From NCBI GenBank assembly GCA_005887685.1, contig VBHJ01000006.1:1-40010 (forward strand): DNA of 40,010 nucleotides, in the 5' to 3' direction. A program made the translations under genes and the position numbers. Within the stretch, counting starts at the first letter, position 1, and the number at the start of each line of letters is the position of its first letter. The notes below the pieces were generated by a model. The model had not been told where the DNA came from and made no database searches. It was given only the letters and a program-made list of their open reading frames with translations. The stretch is from Chloroflexota bacterium (GTDB taxonomy: Bacteria > Chloroflexota > Dormibacteria > Dormibacterales > Dormibacteraceae). Positions 31,126-39,950 of this stretch are shown piece after piece.

Positions 31126-31976
31126 TTTTTCAGCCAGTCGGCGATCAAATCGAAGACCTCTTCACTCCCCAGGTCGTTGAAAGGTTCATGGTATCGGCCT
31201 TCCAGCAATAGCAGCTCGCTGGCTTGCGGAGCCCTTGCGTGGAGCTCCTTGCTGCCCTCGAAATCGATGAGCCTGTCGGCGGTCCCGGCAAGGATCAGGA
31301 AAGGAATCCTGATGTCGCCAGCGTGCTCCAGATTTTCCGCAGCCGCATGCTGCCACTCGGCGTACAACCGGCTCGAGATCTTGCCGTGAACCAGGGGATC
31401 GGCGCGGTAGGCCGCGACCACCTCCGGGATGCGGGACACGGTTCCGGCATCGACTTCGTTCTCCAGGGTTAGGCGCGGCGCAATGCTGGCCATGACCTTG
31501 CCGAGTGAGGTCTTCCACGCCGGGACCTTGGCTTTTAGCTTGAGCGCGGGGCTGGAGAGCACGAATCGCCTCGCGTGCGCGAGCTTGCTGGATCGAATGG
31601 TGCTGAGCATCACCACGCCGCCGAACGAGTGACCAAGCGGAACAACCTCGCCCGAGGCCTGACTCTCGACGTGGCTGACAAATGCGGTCGCGTCCTCGAT
31701 CCATTGCGACCACGCGTCGACGTGGCCTCGCCGTCCTTCGCTTTCGCCGTGGCCTCGTAGATCAACCGCGTACGTCGCCATGCCGTGGCGAGCCATTCCG
31801 TCAGCGAATCGTTCGTAGCGACCGCTGTGCTCGCCCAAACCATGCACGACCGCAAACGTGATCTTGGCGCCGGAGACGGGCCATGACCGGTACGCCAGCC
31901 TTGTCCCGTCCGCCGAATTGATGAACCCTTTGTTGGCTATCAGCGCCCCGTCAGGCGCCAAGGTGTCCGAACCCAC
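31122..31976 (-). CDS. Alpha/beta hydrolase, monoacylglycerol lipase / lysophospholipase-like
   Basis: A 284-residue serine hydrolase of the monoacylglycerol lipase (Hydrolase_4) family. HGLGEHSGRY provides the oxyanion region, GHSFGG has the nucleophile Ser117, GTADRLID the catalytic Asp and GRYHEPFND the catalytic His. VDLRGHGESEGRRGHV is typical of the family. No signal peptide is seen, so it should act in the cytoplasm or at the inner membrane face. GTG 31976 lies inside the preceding unknown gene (26-base overlap) and its stop is coupled to the GlsB-like gene. Confidence 0.87.
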   Translation of the reverse strand: MGSDTLAPDGALIANKGFINSADGTRLAYRSWPVSGAKITFAVVHGLGEHSGRYERFADGMARHGMATYAVDLRGHGESEGRRGHVDAWSQWIEDATAFVSHVESQASGEVVPLGHSFGGVVMLSTIRSSKLAHARRFVLSSPALKLKAKVPAWKTSLGKVMASIAPRLTLENEVDAGTVSRIPEVVAAYRADPLVHGKISSRLYAEWQHAAAENLEHAGDIRIPFLILAGTADRLIDFEGSKELHARAPQASELLLLEGRYHEPFNDLGSEEVFDLIADWLKK

Positions 31977-32541
31977 GCAGAATCTTGAGCGCCTCCTGCT
32001 CGGCTTCGAGCAGCGTCGGCGCGTACGCGCGGATGCCGCACAGCGCGTAAGCCCACTCCGGGCTGGGCGGGCCCTGGGAATGGAGGCGAAATGTCGGTGG
32101 ATAAAAGAAGATCCGCTCGCCTTCGACCTTCTTGATCACCGGCCGCTTGGCCAGGACGTCTTCGAGCGACTGACCGCTGGGTAAGCGCCCGCGCTCGAAG
32201 TCGAGGCGGCGGAGCTTGGCCAGGGGATGATCCTCGTCGCGAATCGAGGTACGGATCCCGTATTCAGCGCTCAGGTCACGCATGAAGATCGTGATGATCA
32301 GGGCATCGGTTTCGTCGCCGGCCATCTTCACAAAGCCGGCTGCGCTCAGCGTGTTGCCTTCGTCGTTTCTCAAGTGCCGGAAGAATTCCATTTCGAACAA
32401 ACCGCGGGATTGCGAGCTCGCAACCCAGGGTGCGCCACAGCGCCACGTACGCACCTCGGCGAGCACATCGAACTCTTCGTGGAGGCGTTCCAGTCGATGC
32501 TCGGGAAGACCGCGTAATCGGTAGTGGAGGACTCGCGGCAC
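31951..32541 (-). CDS. Conserved-looking soluble protein of unknown function
   Basis: A 196-residue protein with no signal peptide or membrane segment and balanced charged composition. Notable segments are FEMEFFRHLRNDEGNTLSAA, AGDETDALIITIFMRDL, RIFFYPPTFRLHSQGPPSPE and a C-terminal helix ending ALKILRGFG. Coding potential is supported by its place between the VirB4-like ATPase (19-base gap) and the lipase (26-base overlap), all on one strand. GTG 32541 gives PRVLHYRLRGLP. I do not recognise a family. Confidence 0.6.
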   Translation of the reverse strand: MPRVLHYRLRGLPEHRLERLHEEFDVLAEVRTWRCGAPWVASSQSRGLFEMEFFRHLRNDEGNTLSAAGFVKMAGDETDALIITIFMRDLSAEYGIRTSIRDEDHPLAKLRRLDFERGRLPSGQSLEDVLAKRPVIKKVEGERIFFYPPTFRLHSQGPPSPEWAYALCGIRAYAPTLLEAEQEALKILRGFGHLGA

Positions 32542-32560
32542 TTCGATGTAAGCCTACCGG

Positions 32561-34615
32561 TCAGGCTGCCGGCTGCGCCGTTGTTCTGCCCAGTCGCATC
32601 ACCTCCTCCTGCCAGGGCGGCGCCTTGACCCCGATACCGAGCCGGTCCGACCCCGCAGCCAGCAGAAAGTCACCACGATGAGCCCCCTCCAGAAAGGCTC
32701 TTTGCTGCGCGCTGAGATGGAACGCGTCCTGCAGCTTGGCCGCCTCGACCGGGCGCTGCGCACCGAAGAAGACAAGCGCCGGGTTGGTGGCCACCACAGC
32801 GCCCTGGTCTGAGCTCAAGAGGTCGCCGGGATTCTGAGTCGCGAAAACGAGTGAGCCGTCGTACTTGCGGATGCGCCTGGCGAGGCTGACCACGAAACGG
32901 CGGATGGTCGCGTCCTCAAAGAGCAACCCAAGCTCGTCGATCACGAGCATGCGGCGGCGGTCCCTGCGTTTGATACGAGTCCACAAGGCTTCTGCGAGGA
33001 GGAAGTGCACAGGCGCGACCATCTCGTCGCGCAGCTCCCGCATCCCGAACGCGACTATCGGGGCTTCCAGGTCGACGTTCGTCGGTGCGCTGAACATCTG
33101 GCCGAGACTGCCGCGCACCCAACGCTGCAGGATGACGGTGACGCGTGAACCGCGCGGCAGACGCTCGGCAACGTCGCGGAGCACCGGCTGCTGCATCTCC
33201 TCATACGCCAGGCGGACGGCGCCCTCGACCACCGCACGTTCCGATTCGTCGAGCGTGCCGCAAACACATGCGCATAGGTCGACAGCGTCCGCGGCGGCAG
33301 GGCCGAGCCAGGTTTCGTCGCGACGGTCCGAGGGTCTGAGGTCCAGCACGTTCAGTGCGTGACCTGAACCAAGCGCGAGCTGAACGTCTACGCCGCCCAG
33401 TTGCCTGGCGATGCCCCCGTATTCGTGCTCCGGATCGATGATGTAAACGCTCGCGCCGCTGCCCAGCGCGCCCATCACGAGCGTCGAGAGGAGGTAGGTC
33501 TTGCCCGCGCCCGAATGGCCGAAGACCGCGATGTTCGCGTTCGCGTAGCGGCGTTGGTCGAAAGGGTTGACGAGGACCGGTGATCCGGTCGCGGCGTTGC
33601 GACCGACGAACAGCCCGCCGGGCTGCTGCAGGTCCGGCTCGTTCCACGGAAAAAACGTGACCAGGGCAGTGGAGTCGATGACCCGCTTGCGTTGCAGCCT
33701 GTCGCGACCCCCTGCATGAGTGGCGAGGAAACCGTCCCGCATTCGAAACGTGCAGGGCTGGAGGTCGCACAGGATCGCCCGGGCGGCCGCCTCGACGCGG
33801 CGCGAACCGTCGTCCAACGCGCCGGGCGTGGGCGAGGTCAGGGTGAGATAGACCGAGACGTGGAAGGCCTTGTCCTGGCTCGAGGCAAGGCGGCGCTGCA
33901 GGTCCTCGGCGTTGGGCAGCGCGCCGGCGAGGGTTGGATCCGATGATCCTGTGGTCGCGTCCAGGAAGTGAGCTGCCCGCATGTTGATTAGCTGGCGCTG
34001 GAGGTAGTTCACAATCCAGGCCGCTGGCAGCGGGGTGAGATGCCACGAAAGTTGCATCGCAAGGCCTGCCGGCAAGAGGCGGAAGAGCCACCCGGCGTCG
34101 AGCTCGGTACCGGGAAGACGATCGATGCACCAGGTGCGACTGGAGCCCCGGACGTGGAGAAAGCTCGTGACTTGCTGTCGGCCAAAGGGCGGCTCGTGCG
34201 GCGGAGCAATGTCGGCACTGATCCGCATCTCATCCAGAGCAGACGCCACACGTGGTGCTTGTTTCTTGGTGGTGATCAGTGAAGTCGTGACGGTGTGGGA
34301 GGAACTGTTGCGGCGAATCTCGTCAACGAAACACAGATCAGCGCCGCGCAGGTCTTGAAACGTCGCTGCTTCGATGCCGCACGCTTCGCCCGAGTCATCC
34401 TGACCCGGCCGGACCTTGATCACCACTTGCAGTGGGGATTCGAGGCCGTCGACGAGCCGCCGGAAGCTGTTCAGCCAGCGGCGGCGGTCATCTTCGGCTG
34501 CGCCGGCGAATCCGATGGAGCCCGTTTCGATTGTCACCAGCCGCGAATCGGCGGTCCAACACGTTTGAGGCTTGCGCCGCGCGATGCGAATCACGCGACG
34601 CGGCGAAAGCGCCAT
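32561..34615 (-). CDS. VirB4/TraC-like conjugation-type ATPase
   Basis: A 684-residue P-loop ATPase of the HerA/FtsK-VirB4 class. The N-terminal half (about residues 1-330) matches the VirB4 domain that contacts the inner-membrane complex. The C-terminal motor has Walker A GHSGAGKT (about residue 366), IIDPEHEYGGIARQLGG, Walker B RMLVIDELGLLFED (about 552) and the sensor VFATQNPGDLL. VirB4 proteins energise type IV secretion or conjugative pili. It overlaps the PrgI-like gene by 25 bases. No VirB6, VirD4, relaxase or pilin gene lies nearby, so this is an orphan pair and a role other than conjugation is possible. Confidence 0.85.
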   Translation of the reverse strand: MALSPRRVIRIARRKPQTCWTADSRLVTIETGSIGFAGAAEDDRRRWLNSFRRLVDGLESPLQVVIKVRPGQDDSGEACGIEAATFQDLRGADLCFVDEIRRNSSSHTVTTSLITTKKQAPRVASALDEMRISADIAPPHEPPFGRQQVTSFLHVRGSSRTWCIDRLPGTELDAGWLFRLLPAGLAMQLSWHLTPLPAAWIVNYLQRQLINMRAAHFLDATTGSSDPTLAGALPNAEDLQRRLASSQDKAFHVSVYLTLTSPTPGALDDGSRRVEAAARAILCDLQPCTFRMRDGFLATHAGGRDRLQRKRVIDSTALVTFFPWNEPDLQQPGGLFVGRNAATGSPVLVNPFDQRRYANANIAVFGHSGAGKTYLLSTLVMGALGSGASVYIIDPEHEYGGIARQLGGVDVQLALGSGHALNVLDLRPSDRRDETWLGPAAADAVDLCACVCGTLDESERAVVEGAVRLAYEEMQQPVLRDVAERLPRGSRVTVILQRWVRGSLGQMFSAPTNVDLEAPIVAFGMRELRDEMVAPVHFLLAEALWTRIKRRDRRRMLVIDELGLLFEDATIRRFVVSLARRIRKYDGSLVFATQNPGDLLSSDQGAVVATNPALVFFGAQRPVEAAKLQDAFHLSAQQRAFLEGAHRGDFLLAAGSDRLGIGVKAPPWQEEVMRLGRTTAQPAA

Positions 34616-34935
34616 CTGGGAAGTCGCGGCCGCTTCCAGAGGACGCGGTATTCCGAGGTGCAGAAGGCAAACAGGTCCGTCGCCCAGCCATCGATCGGCC
34701 TACCGCGCCAGCGCCCCCAGGCGGCGACGACCCCGACCAGGGCGACCATCAGAGCCACAAAAGCTCGTGCGGGTACTGGCGCCCAATGCGAGGTCCAGGC
34801 TGAGAATCCGGCGAGCAAAGCCACGATCAGGTAAACGAGGCGGGTCGGTGTCAGCCCGTAGAGCAGCTTGTCCTCGAGGTCGACGTCAAGGGGGATGCGG
34901 GCGGGCACGCTGCGAAGGTACGCGGGGGCGGGCAT
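34591..34935 (-). CDS. PrgI family (VirB3-like) membrane protein
   Basis: A 114-residue protein. RIPLDVDLEDKLLYGLTPTRL leads into two adjacent membrane helices (LVYLIVALLAGFSAWTS, ARAFVALMVALVGVVAAWG) and then a short cytoplasmic tail, the layout of PrgI/VirB3 proteins that pair with VirB4 in Gram-positive-type secretion systems. ATG 34935 has no clear ribosome site. It is the first gene of the leftward run that continues with the VirB4-like ATPase; the tRNA-Lys gene starts 65 bases away in the other direction. Confidence 0.8.
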   Translation of the reverse strand: MPAPAYLRSVPARIPLDVDLEDKLLYGLTPTRLVYLIVALLAGFSAWTSHWAPVPARAFVALMVALVGVVAAWGRWRGRPIDGWATDLFAFCTSEYRVLWKRPRLPRWRFRRVA

Positions 34936-35000
34936 GAGGAGAACCCAGGTTGTTAATCACTCTAGGCCCTTAAAATCGACAGGCGGCCCCTTCGTAACGT

Positions 35001-35076
<76 letters not shown>

Positions 35077-35263
35077 ATATGTCTGTGGTAGTTGCGCAGC
35101 CTCGACCAAATCGCTGGAACAGGAGCGCTCAGTCGACAGCAAGTGACTAGGGCGTGCTGCTCGAGCCCCATGACCTGGTACAGCGCCGTGAGATGTCCGA
35201 TGAGCGTCGCGGACGAGCACGCCGTGCGAGACTGCGCTTTCGACAGCCCAGTTGTGCGTGTGA
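35077..35263. other. Gap between tRNA-Lys and the J-domain gene
   Basis: About 190 bases with no supported gene. Short frames on either strand lack family features, and one minus-strand frame is an antisense tRNA artefact. No terminator, repeat or attachment-site-like duplication of the tRNA 3' end was seen. A strong GGAGGT ribosome-site-like sequence lies just beyond at 35270-35275. Confidence 0.5.
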
Positions 35264-35320
35264 GACGAAGGAGGTGCGGCCTCGCCTTACGACCGCCGTC
35301 CATTAGCCGACTACTACTTC

Positions 35321-35893
35321 GTGCTCGGCGTCCCGCCCGACGCAACGGAGACCGAGTTGCACGCCGCCTGGCGTCGGCAGCTCAAGTACTGGCACCCTGA
35401 CCGCGGCAACCATCCAGACGCGCTCGAGCACGCGAAATTGATCAACTTGGCGCACGACGTTCTGACCAACAGCACCAAGCGCGCCGCGTACGACCGACAG
35501 CGGGCAGCCACCGGCTGGCGCCCCTCCGCGTCAGCCCCGTCATACACACGCCAGGTCCAATGGAAGACGGTAAGCCGCGAGGGCCCGCCCCGCGCGCCGA
35601 AGGGCTTCGACCGGCACGGTTTCGTCGCACGCTTGGAGGAGATGATGAACCGGGGTCGGCTGATGATTGAGAAGCGCAAGGACCTCGCGTCGGCGTCGAA
35701 ATGGGAGGCGCAGACTCAGGCCTTGCTTCGAGGCGAGCTCGGCGACCATGCGTACACAAAGCGCTTCGAGGTGGCCCTGAGCCAGCCCCGCCCCGAAGGC
35801 CTGGTGGCGGCGTATGGGGTGCTGTGGGCCGCGTATGAGGATGCGCTGAAGGGCGATCTGAAGCCGGTGGCGGAGGAAACGCGCCGGCCCTGA
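35321..35893 (+). CDS. J-domain (DnaJ-like) co-chaperone protein, start uncertain
   Basis: About 190 residues. The N-terminal J domain stimulates Hsp70 ATPase: LGVPPDATETELHAAWRRQL is helices I-II, the catalytic HPD is in KYWHPDRG (residues 25-27), and KLINLAHDVLTNSTKRAAYD is helix III. The remaining 120 residues are helical and unassigned; no G/F-rich or zinc region is present. GTG 35321 is the first usable start in frame, yet the frame is open back to 35264 and encodes DYYF just before it, the normal J-domain opening. So the true start is probably upstream at a rare codon, or a small indel is present; the strong GGAGGT at 35270-35275 supports that. Confidence 0.7.
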   Translation: MLGVPPDATETELHAAWRRQLKYWHPDRGNHPDALEHAKLINLAHDVLTNSTKRAAYDRQRAATGWRPSASAPSYTRQVQWKTVSREGPPRAPKGFDRHGFVARLEEMMNRGRLMIEKRKDLASASKWEAQTQALLRGELGDHAYTKRFEVALSQPRPEGLVAAYGVLWAAYEDALKGDLKPVAEETRRP

Positions 35894-35972
35894 TCGGAGC
35901 GCCCTACCTCGACGGCGGGGGGCGCCCGTCCCATGCCGCCCCACATCGCCGTCCTGGTCGACTACGCGGCTG

Positions 35973-36347
35973 TCAACGCGGCACCAGCTTGACCGTCGCA
36001 GATCGCGCCTCTGGAGTCAGCACGCTGTTCAGGATGCTGCCTGCGTATCGGCGGTATTTGGCCCGGTAGGCAGCATCGACTTCGATGTCAACCTCGTGAT
36101 CAGCGTCGACGAATGTGATGTCCTGCTGAGCACCGCCGGCCCGAATCCGACCCTGCCGTCTCTCCTGCGAACCGCGGAACCAATGACCACCGCGTCCTCT
36201 CACGGATCGCGCATACAGGTCGTCGCCGTGACGAACGACCCACACAGTCACCGGTTTGCGCAACGTGCCATCGGGCCGGACTGACGCGATCTGCACCTCT
36301 TCCGCTCCTCCGATCTTGTTCAGCTGATCGCTCGTCCACTGTGTCAT
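35973..36347 (-). CDS. DUF2255 family protein
   Basis: A 124-residue protein of the DUF2255 family, which has a split-barrel fold related to F420/FMN-binding pyridoxamine-oxidase-like proteins: WTSDQLNKIGGAEEVQIASV, KPVTVWVVRHGDDLYARSVRG, HWFRG, then DAAYRAKYRRYAGSILNSVL and ATVKLVPR. The activity is unknown. ATG 36347 overlaps the alcohol dehydrogenase stop as ATGA, so the two are translated together and may share a redox pathway. Confidence 0.75.
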   Translation of the reverse strand: MTQWTSDQLNKIGGAEEVQIASVRPDGTLRKPVTVWVVRHGDDLYARSVRGRGGHWFRGSQERRQGRIRAGGAQQDITFVDADHEVDIEVDAAYRAKYRRYAGSILNSVLTPEARSATVKLVPR

Positions 36348-37399
36348 CGGCTCGTCTCCTTCGTCCCGATCCGTATCAGCGCCTTGATCGCGCGGCGCTC
36401 GTCCATGGCGGCATAACCCTCTGCAACGTGGTCGAGATCGGTCTCGAAGTCGAAGACGCGCCCCGGATTGATGCGACCCTCGAGGACGTCCCTCAGCAGC
36501 TCTGGAATGTAAGCGCGCGCCGGCGCAACGCCACCTCGCAGGCCGACGTTGCGGAAAACGATCGTGTCGGCGATCGAGGCGTCGACGCCATGCGGGACAC
36601 CCACAATTCCGACCATCGACCCTGGCCTCGTGATGGCCAACGCCGTGGCGACGGACTGACCCGTGCCGACGCACTCGAGAGCTGCGTCGACGCCGACGCC
36701 GTTCGTGAGCTCCCGGACGGCTTCGATCGCCGCATCGCCGCGCTCGGCGACGATGTCCGTGGCGCCGAACGCGGCAGCGAGCTTCTGGCGCGACGGATTG
36801 CGGCTGAGCGCGATGATGCGTGAAGCGCCGAAGCGCTGCGCGGCAATGACGCCGCAGAGACCGACCGCGCCGTCGCCGACGACTGCGACGACGCCGCCCT
36901 CCGTGACGCCGGCACTCACCGCCGCGTGGTGGCCGGTGCACATCACGTCGGACAGCGCGAGCAGCGAGCGCATCGTCCCTTCCGAGTAACCGGAGCCGGG
37001 TACGGGCACGAGACTGCTGCCCGCGAGGGGCACGCGTACCGCCTCGCCCTGGCCACCATCAATTCCGTGGTTGCCGAACCCGCCACCATTGATGCACTGC
37101 GAGGTGACGCCCGCGCGGCAGTTCGCGCACGTGCCGTCGCAATAGATGAAGGGCGCGATGACGAAGTCGCCCGTCGCAATGCCCCGCACCTCGCGACCGA
37201 CCTCTTCCACCACGCCGATGAATTCGTGCCCTATCGGGCCGAGATCGTGCGGAGACTCCCCCCGGTAGTACCAGAGGTCCGAGCCGCATACACAAGAAAG
37301 AACGACGCGAACGATCGCGTCGGTCGGCGCATCGATCACCGGGTCGGGGCGCTCGCCGACCGTGATCGAGTGGGGGCCGTTGTAGATAGCCGCACGCAT
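36344..37399 (-). CDS. Zinc-dependent alcohol dehydrogenase family protein
   Basis: A 351-residue medium-chain dehydrogenase. The catalytic zinc ligands are Cys38 (CVCGSD) and His58-Glu59 (IGHEFIG); the structural zinc lobe is present as YCDGTCANCRAGVTSQC. The Rossmann motif VVGDGAVGLCGVIAAQRFGA is followed by ALSRNPSRQKLA, whose Ser-Arg after beta2 favours NADP. It oxidises an alcohol or reduces an aldehyde or ketone; the substrate is unknown. ATG 37399 is divergent from a dienelactone-hydrolase remnant 28 bases away. Confidence 0.9.
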   Translation of the reverse strand: MRAAIYNGPHSITVGERPDPVIDAPTDAIVRVVLSCVCGSDLWYYRGESPHDLGPIGHEFIGVVEEVGREVRGIATGDFVIAPFIYCDGTCANCRAGVTSQCINGGGFGNHGIDGGQGEAVRVPLAGSSLVPVPGSGYSEGTMRSLLALSDVMCTGHHAAVSAGVTEGGVVAVVGDGAVGLCGVIAAQRFGASRIIALSRNPSRQKLAAAFGATDIVAERGDAAIEAVRELTNGVGVDAALECVGTGQSVATALAITRPGSMVGIVGVPHGVDASIADTIVFRNVGLRGGVAPARAYIPELLRDVLEGRINPGRVFDFETDLDHVAEGYAAMDERRAIKALIRIGTKETSR

Positions 37400-37427
37400 C
37401 GCTACGTCAGTTCAACTCCAGATCCAC

Positions 37428-37625
37428 ATGATGGAGGAGGACCCATGGAGCGCGGAAGACCTCCCTGCCGCGCGCGAGCTCGTTGCGACGATCGAGGGAG
37501 CGGAATTGTTCCTATACCCCGGCAATCGACACCTGTTCGCCGACAACAGCCTGCCCGACTACGACGAAAGTGCCGCGGCGCTGCTCATGGAGCGCGTGCT
37601 CAACTTCCTCGACACCATCACCTAG
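37428..37625 (+). pseudogene. 3' remnant of a dienelactone hydrolase gene
   Basis: A 65-residue frame whose whole length matches only the C-terminal end of dienelactone hydrolases: LVATIEGAELFLYPGNRHLF with the active-site His, then DYDESAAALLMERVLNFLDT. The nucleophile Cys/Ser region and N-terminal two thirds are absent, and the upstream bases belong to the divergent dehydrogenase promoter. It looks like a deletion remnant; expression as a mini-protein cannot be excluded. Confidence 0.55.
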
Positions 37626-37677
37626 CCGCGCCTCTCAAGCCACGGTAATGACGCTGCATCCGGTTCATGCGGCCGCC

Positions 37678-38073
37678 TCACGCGCGGACCGTCGATCGTG
37701 TGAATCCGCCGAGGTGATGCTGCCTCACGGTGTAGTGAACTTCTCCCCCGGCTGAACGTCTCAGCATTTCGAGGATGGTTTCGTTGGGGGCTCCAAACAC
37801 CTCGATCCCCGTTGTGCCTTCCAGCGTCTCTTCGTACGCTCGAGATGCGCGCTCGCGCACCACTCCCATGTGAAACTCGAACGAGTCCGCGTCGGGATGG
37901 ACCTGCACGACCGCCACCTCGGTTCCTTCCTCGTTGGCGTATTCGTTGAACGCGATGAGACGCGGTTCGTTGGCTTCGATGAACTCGACCAGTCCCGGGA
38001 CGCGCTCTCGCTCAGCGTCGAGCTTTCCCGTCTTCAACCTGTTTGTCGCGATGAAGATGAACGGTCCGGACAT
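37678..38073 (-). CDS. Small protein, possible dimeric alpha-beta barrel fold, function unknown
   Basis: A 131-residue soluble protein. GPFIFIATNRLKTGKLDAER followed by a helix, FNEYANEEGTEVAVVQVHPD and a second helix (SFEFHMGVVRERASRAYEET) resembles the antibiotic-biosynthesis-monooxygenase-like ferredoxin fold, but similarity is weak. ATG 38073 has GGAGGAGG about five bases upstream, and the gene follows recQ by 28 bases on the same strand, so it may be cotranscribed. Function unknown. Confidence 0.6.
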   Translation of the reverse strand: MSGPFIFIATNRLKTGKLDAERERVPGLVEFIEANEPRLIAFNEYANEEGTEVAVVQVHPDADSFEFHMGVVRERASRAYEETLEGTTGIEVFGAPNETILEMLRRSAGGEVHYTVRQHHLGGFTRSTVRA

Positions 38074-38101
38074 CGTGCCTCCTCCTCTTACTCCCAGGAC
38101 T

Positions 38102-39898
38102 TCAAACCGACGTGGCTCGCAACACCCCCAGCACCTCTTCGCCGTACTTGCGCAACTTCGAATCGCCCACGCCCGGCACGCGCAGAAGCTCGGCCAGGCT
38201 GGCCGGTTGCGCTGCGGCGATCGCGTTGAGTGTCGAATCGTGGAAGACCACATACGCGGGGACGCCGGTGGCCCGAGCCGTCTCGAGGCGCCAGCGCTTG
38301 AGACGATCAACCGTCTCGGCCGGGGCATCGGCGTACGACTTGGACCCGCGACCCAGGGTCGGCGCCTCCGCCGGCAGCGTCAGCGCCGGAGGCGCTCCGT
38401 GCGCAATCGCCTCGCGGCCCGGAGCCGTCAGCTCGACCACGGGGTACTCACCCGAGCTCTGGCGGGCGAGCCCCGCCGACACGATCTCGGAGAGCAGCTG
38501 CCGGACCCGCCGGTCGCTCCACGACTTCAGTGATCCGTGGAACGCAAGCTGCTCGACCCACGGCTGGGAAGCCGACCATCGCGTCTGCCTGCCTCCGAGC
38601 ACTGCAGCCACGTTGGCGAGTCCAACCCGTCCGCTGAATCGAGCGACAGCCGCCAGCCCCACCATGACCGCCTCGACCGGCACCGGCTCCTCCGGAGGCC
38701 GTTCGGCGAGGCAGTTGTCGCAGGCGCTGCATCGTCGCGCGACACCCTTCTCGCCGAAGTAATCCGCGATTCGCGCATGCCGGCACTCGCGCATCTCGGC
38801 GTAGGCCATCATCTGCGCCAGCCGCGCATAAGCGTGGTCCTTCAACGGAGATCCGTCCTCGAGGCCGGACTGCTCGATGAAGAAAGCCTGCAGGTCGCGG
38901 TCGGCCGGGCTGTACAGAAGAGTGCACTCCGCCGGCAACCCGTCGCGTCCGGCCCTGCCGGCCTCCTGGTAGTAGGCCTCCAGGCTTCCCGGGAGGTGGT
39001 AGTGGATGACGCGCCGGATGTCTGCGATGTCCACGCCCATCCCAAATGCCGATGTCGCGACCACGACCCTGGTGCGTCCCTGGGTGAAGTCCTCCTGGAT
39101 CCGCCGGCGAAGGGCAGGATCCTGCTGCCCGTGGTAGCAAGCGATGCCCATTTCTGCGGCCAGCTCCTCGGATGCTCTGACGGTGCCCACATAGACGAGG
39201 GCTCGCTCTGCGGGGTTGGCCAGCAACCGGCGCAGCTCATCACGTTTGGCGCGCTCGCCGCGGCACCTGACCACAGCAAGCGTCAGCGTCGGTCGGTTGA
39301 ATCCCGTAACGGAGATGAACGGTTCCTTCAGATCCAGCGATCTCCCGATGTCCGCCAGGACCTGCGGCGTGGCGGTCGCCGTAAACCCCGCCACGGGGGG
39401 CCGGCCGCAGGCTTGGATCGCCGCCGCCAGCAGGCGGTAGTCAGGCCGGAAGTCGTGTCCCCACGTGGAGATGCAGTGCGCCTCGTCGACGACCACCCGG
39501 CTTACTCGCAGCCCGGCCAGCTGATCCATGAACTTTGGCCGCCCAAGCCTTTCGGGTGCCATGAACAACAGCCGGTATTCGCCCGCGATCGCCCCGCGCA
39601 GCCGATCGACCTGCTGGGGCCAGTCGATCGACGAGTTGATGAAGGTCGCGGGCACGTTCAACTCTGTGAGGCGGTCGACCTGGTCCTTCATCAGCGCGAT
39701 GAGTGGCGAGACCACCAGGGTCAAACCGCCGTCGACGACCGCCGGCACCCAGTAACTGATGCTCTTCCCCGAGCCGGTTGGTGCGACCGAAAGAACGTCA
39801 CGACCGGCCAGCATCGCTTCAACCACCTCTGCCTGCCCAAGGCGGAAAGCCTCGAGGCGGAAGACGTCGCGCAGCACGAGCTCGGCTCTAGCGTTCAC
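38102..39898 (-). CDS. recQ: RecQ family ATP-dependent DNA helicase
   Basis: A 598-residue 3'-5' helicase for repair and recombination. Motif I TGSGKS (residues 41-46), motif II DEAH (138-141), FTATATP (motif III), ATSAFGMGVD and YYQEAGRAGRDG (motifs V and VI) are complete. The zinc-binding domain is present (CRHARIADYF to RRCSACDNC), then a winged helix (RQC) and a C-terminal HRDC domain (LKRWRLETARATGVPAYVVF, LLRVPGVGDSKLRKYGEEVL). GTG 39898 is preceded by GAGG. Confidence 0.93.
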   Translation of the reverse strand: MNARAELVLRDVFRLEAFRLGQAEVVEAMLAGRDVLSVAPTGSGKSISYWVPAVVDGGLTLVVSPLIALMKDQVDRLTELNVPATFINSSIDWPQQVDRLRGAIAGEYRLLFMAPERLGRPKFMDQLAGLRVSRVVVDEAHCISTWGHDFRPDYRLLAAAIQACGRPPVAGFTATATPQVLADIGRSLDLKEPFISVTGFNRPTLTLAVVRCRGERAKRDELRRLLANPAERALVYVGTVRASEELAAEMGIACYHGQQDPALRRRIQEDFTQGRTRVVVATSAFGMGVDIADIRRVIHYHLPGSLEAYYQEAGRAGRDGLPAECTLLYSPADRDLQAFFIEQSGLEDGSPLKDHAYARLAQMMAYAEMRECRHARIADYFGEKGVARRCSACDNCLAERPPEEPVPVEAVMVGLAAVARFSGRVGLANVAAVLGGRQTRWSASQPWVEQLAFHGSLKSWSDRRVRQLLSEIVSAGLARQSSGEYPVVELTAPGREAIAHGAPPALTLPAEAPTLGRGSKSYADAPAETVDRLKRWRLETARATGVPAYVVFHDSTLNAIAAAQPASLAELLRVPGVGDSKLRKYGEEVLGVLRATSV

Positions 39899-39950
39899 CC
39901 TCGGAGTCTGACGGAATCGGAAACCCGTGCCAGCGCTCTTTACAACGCGC

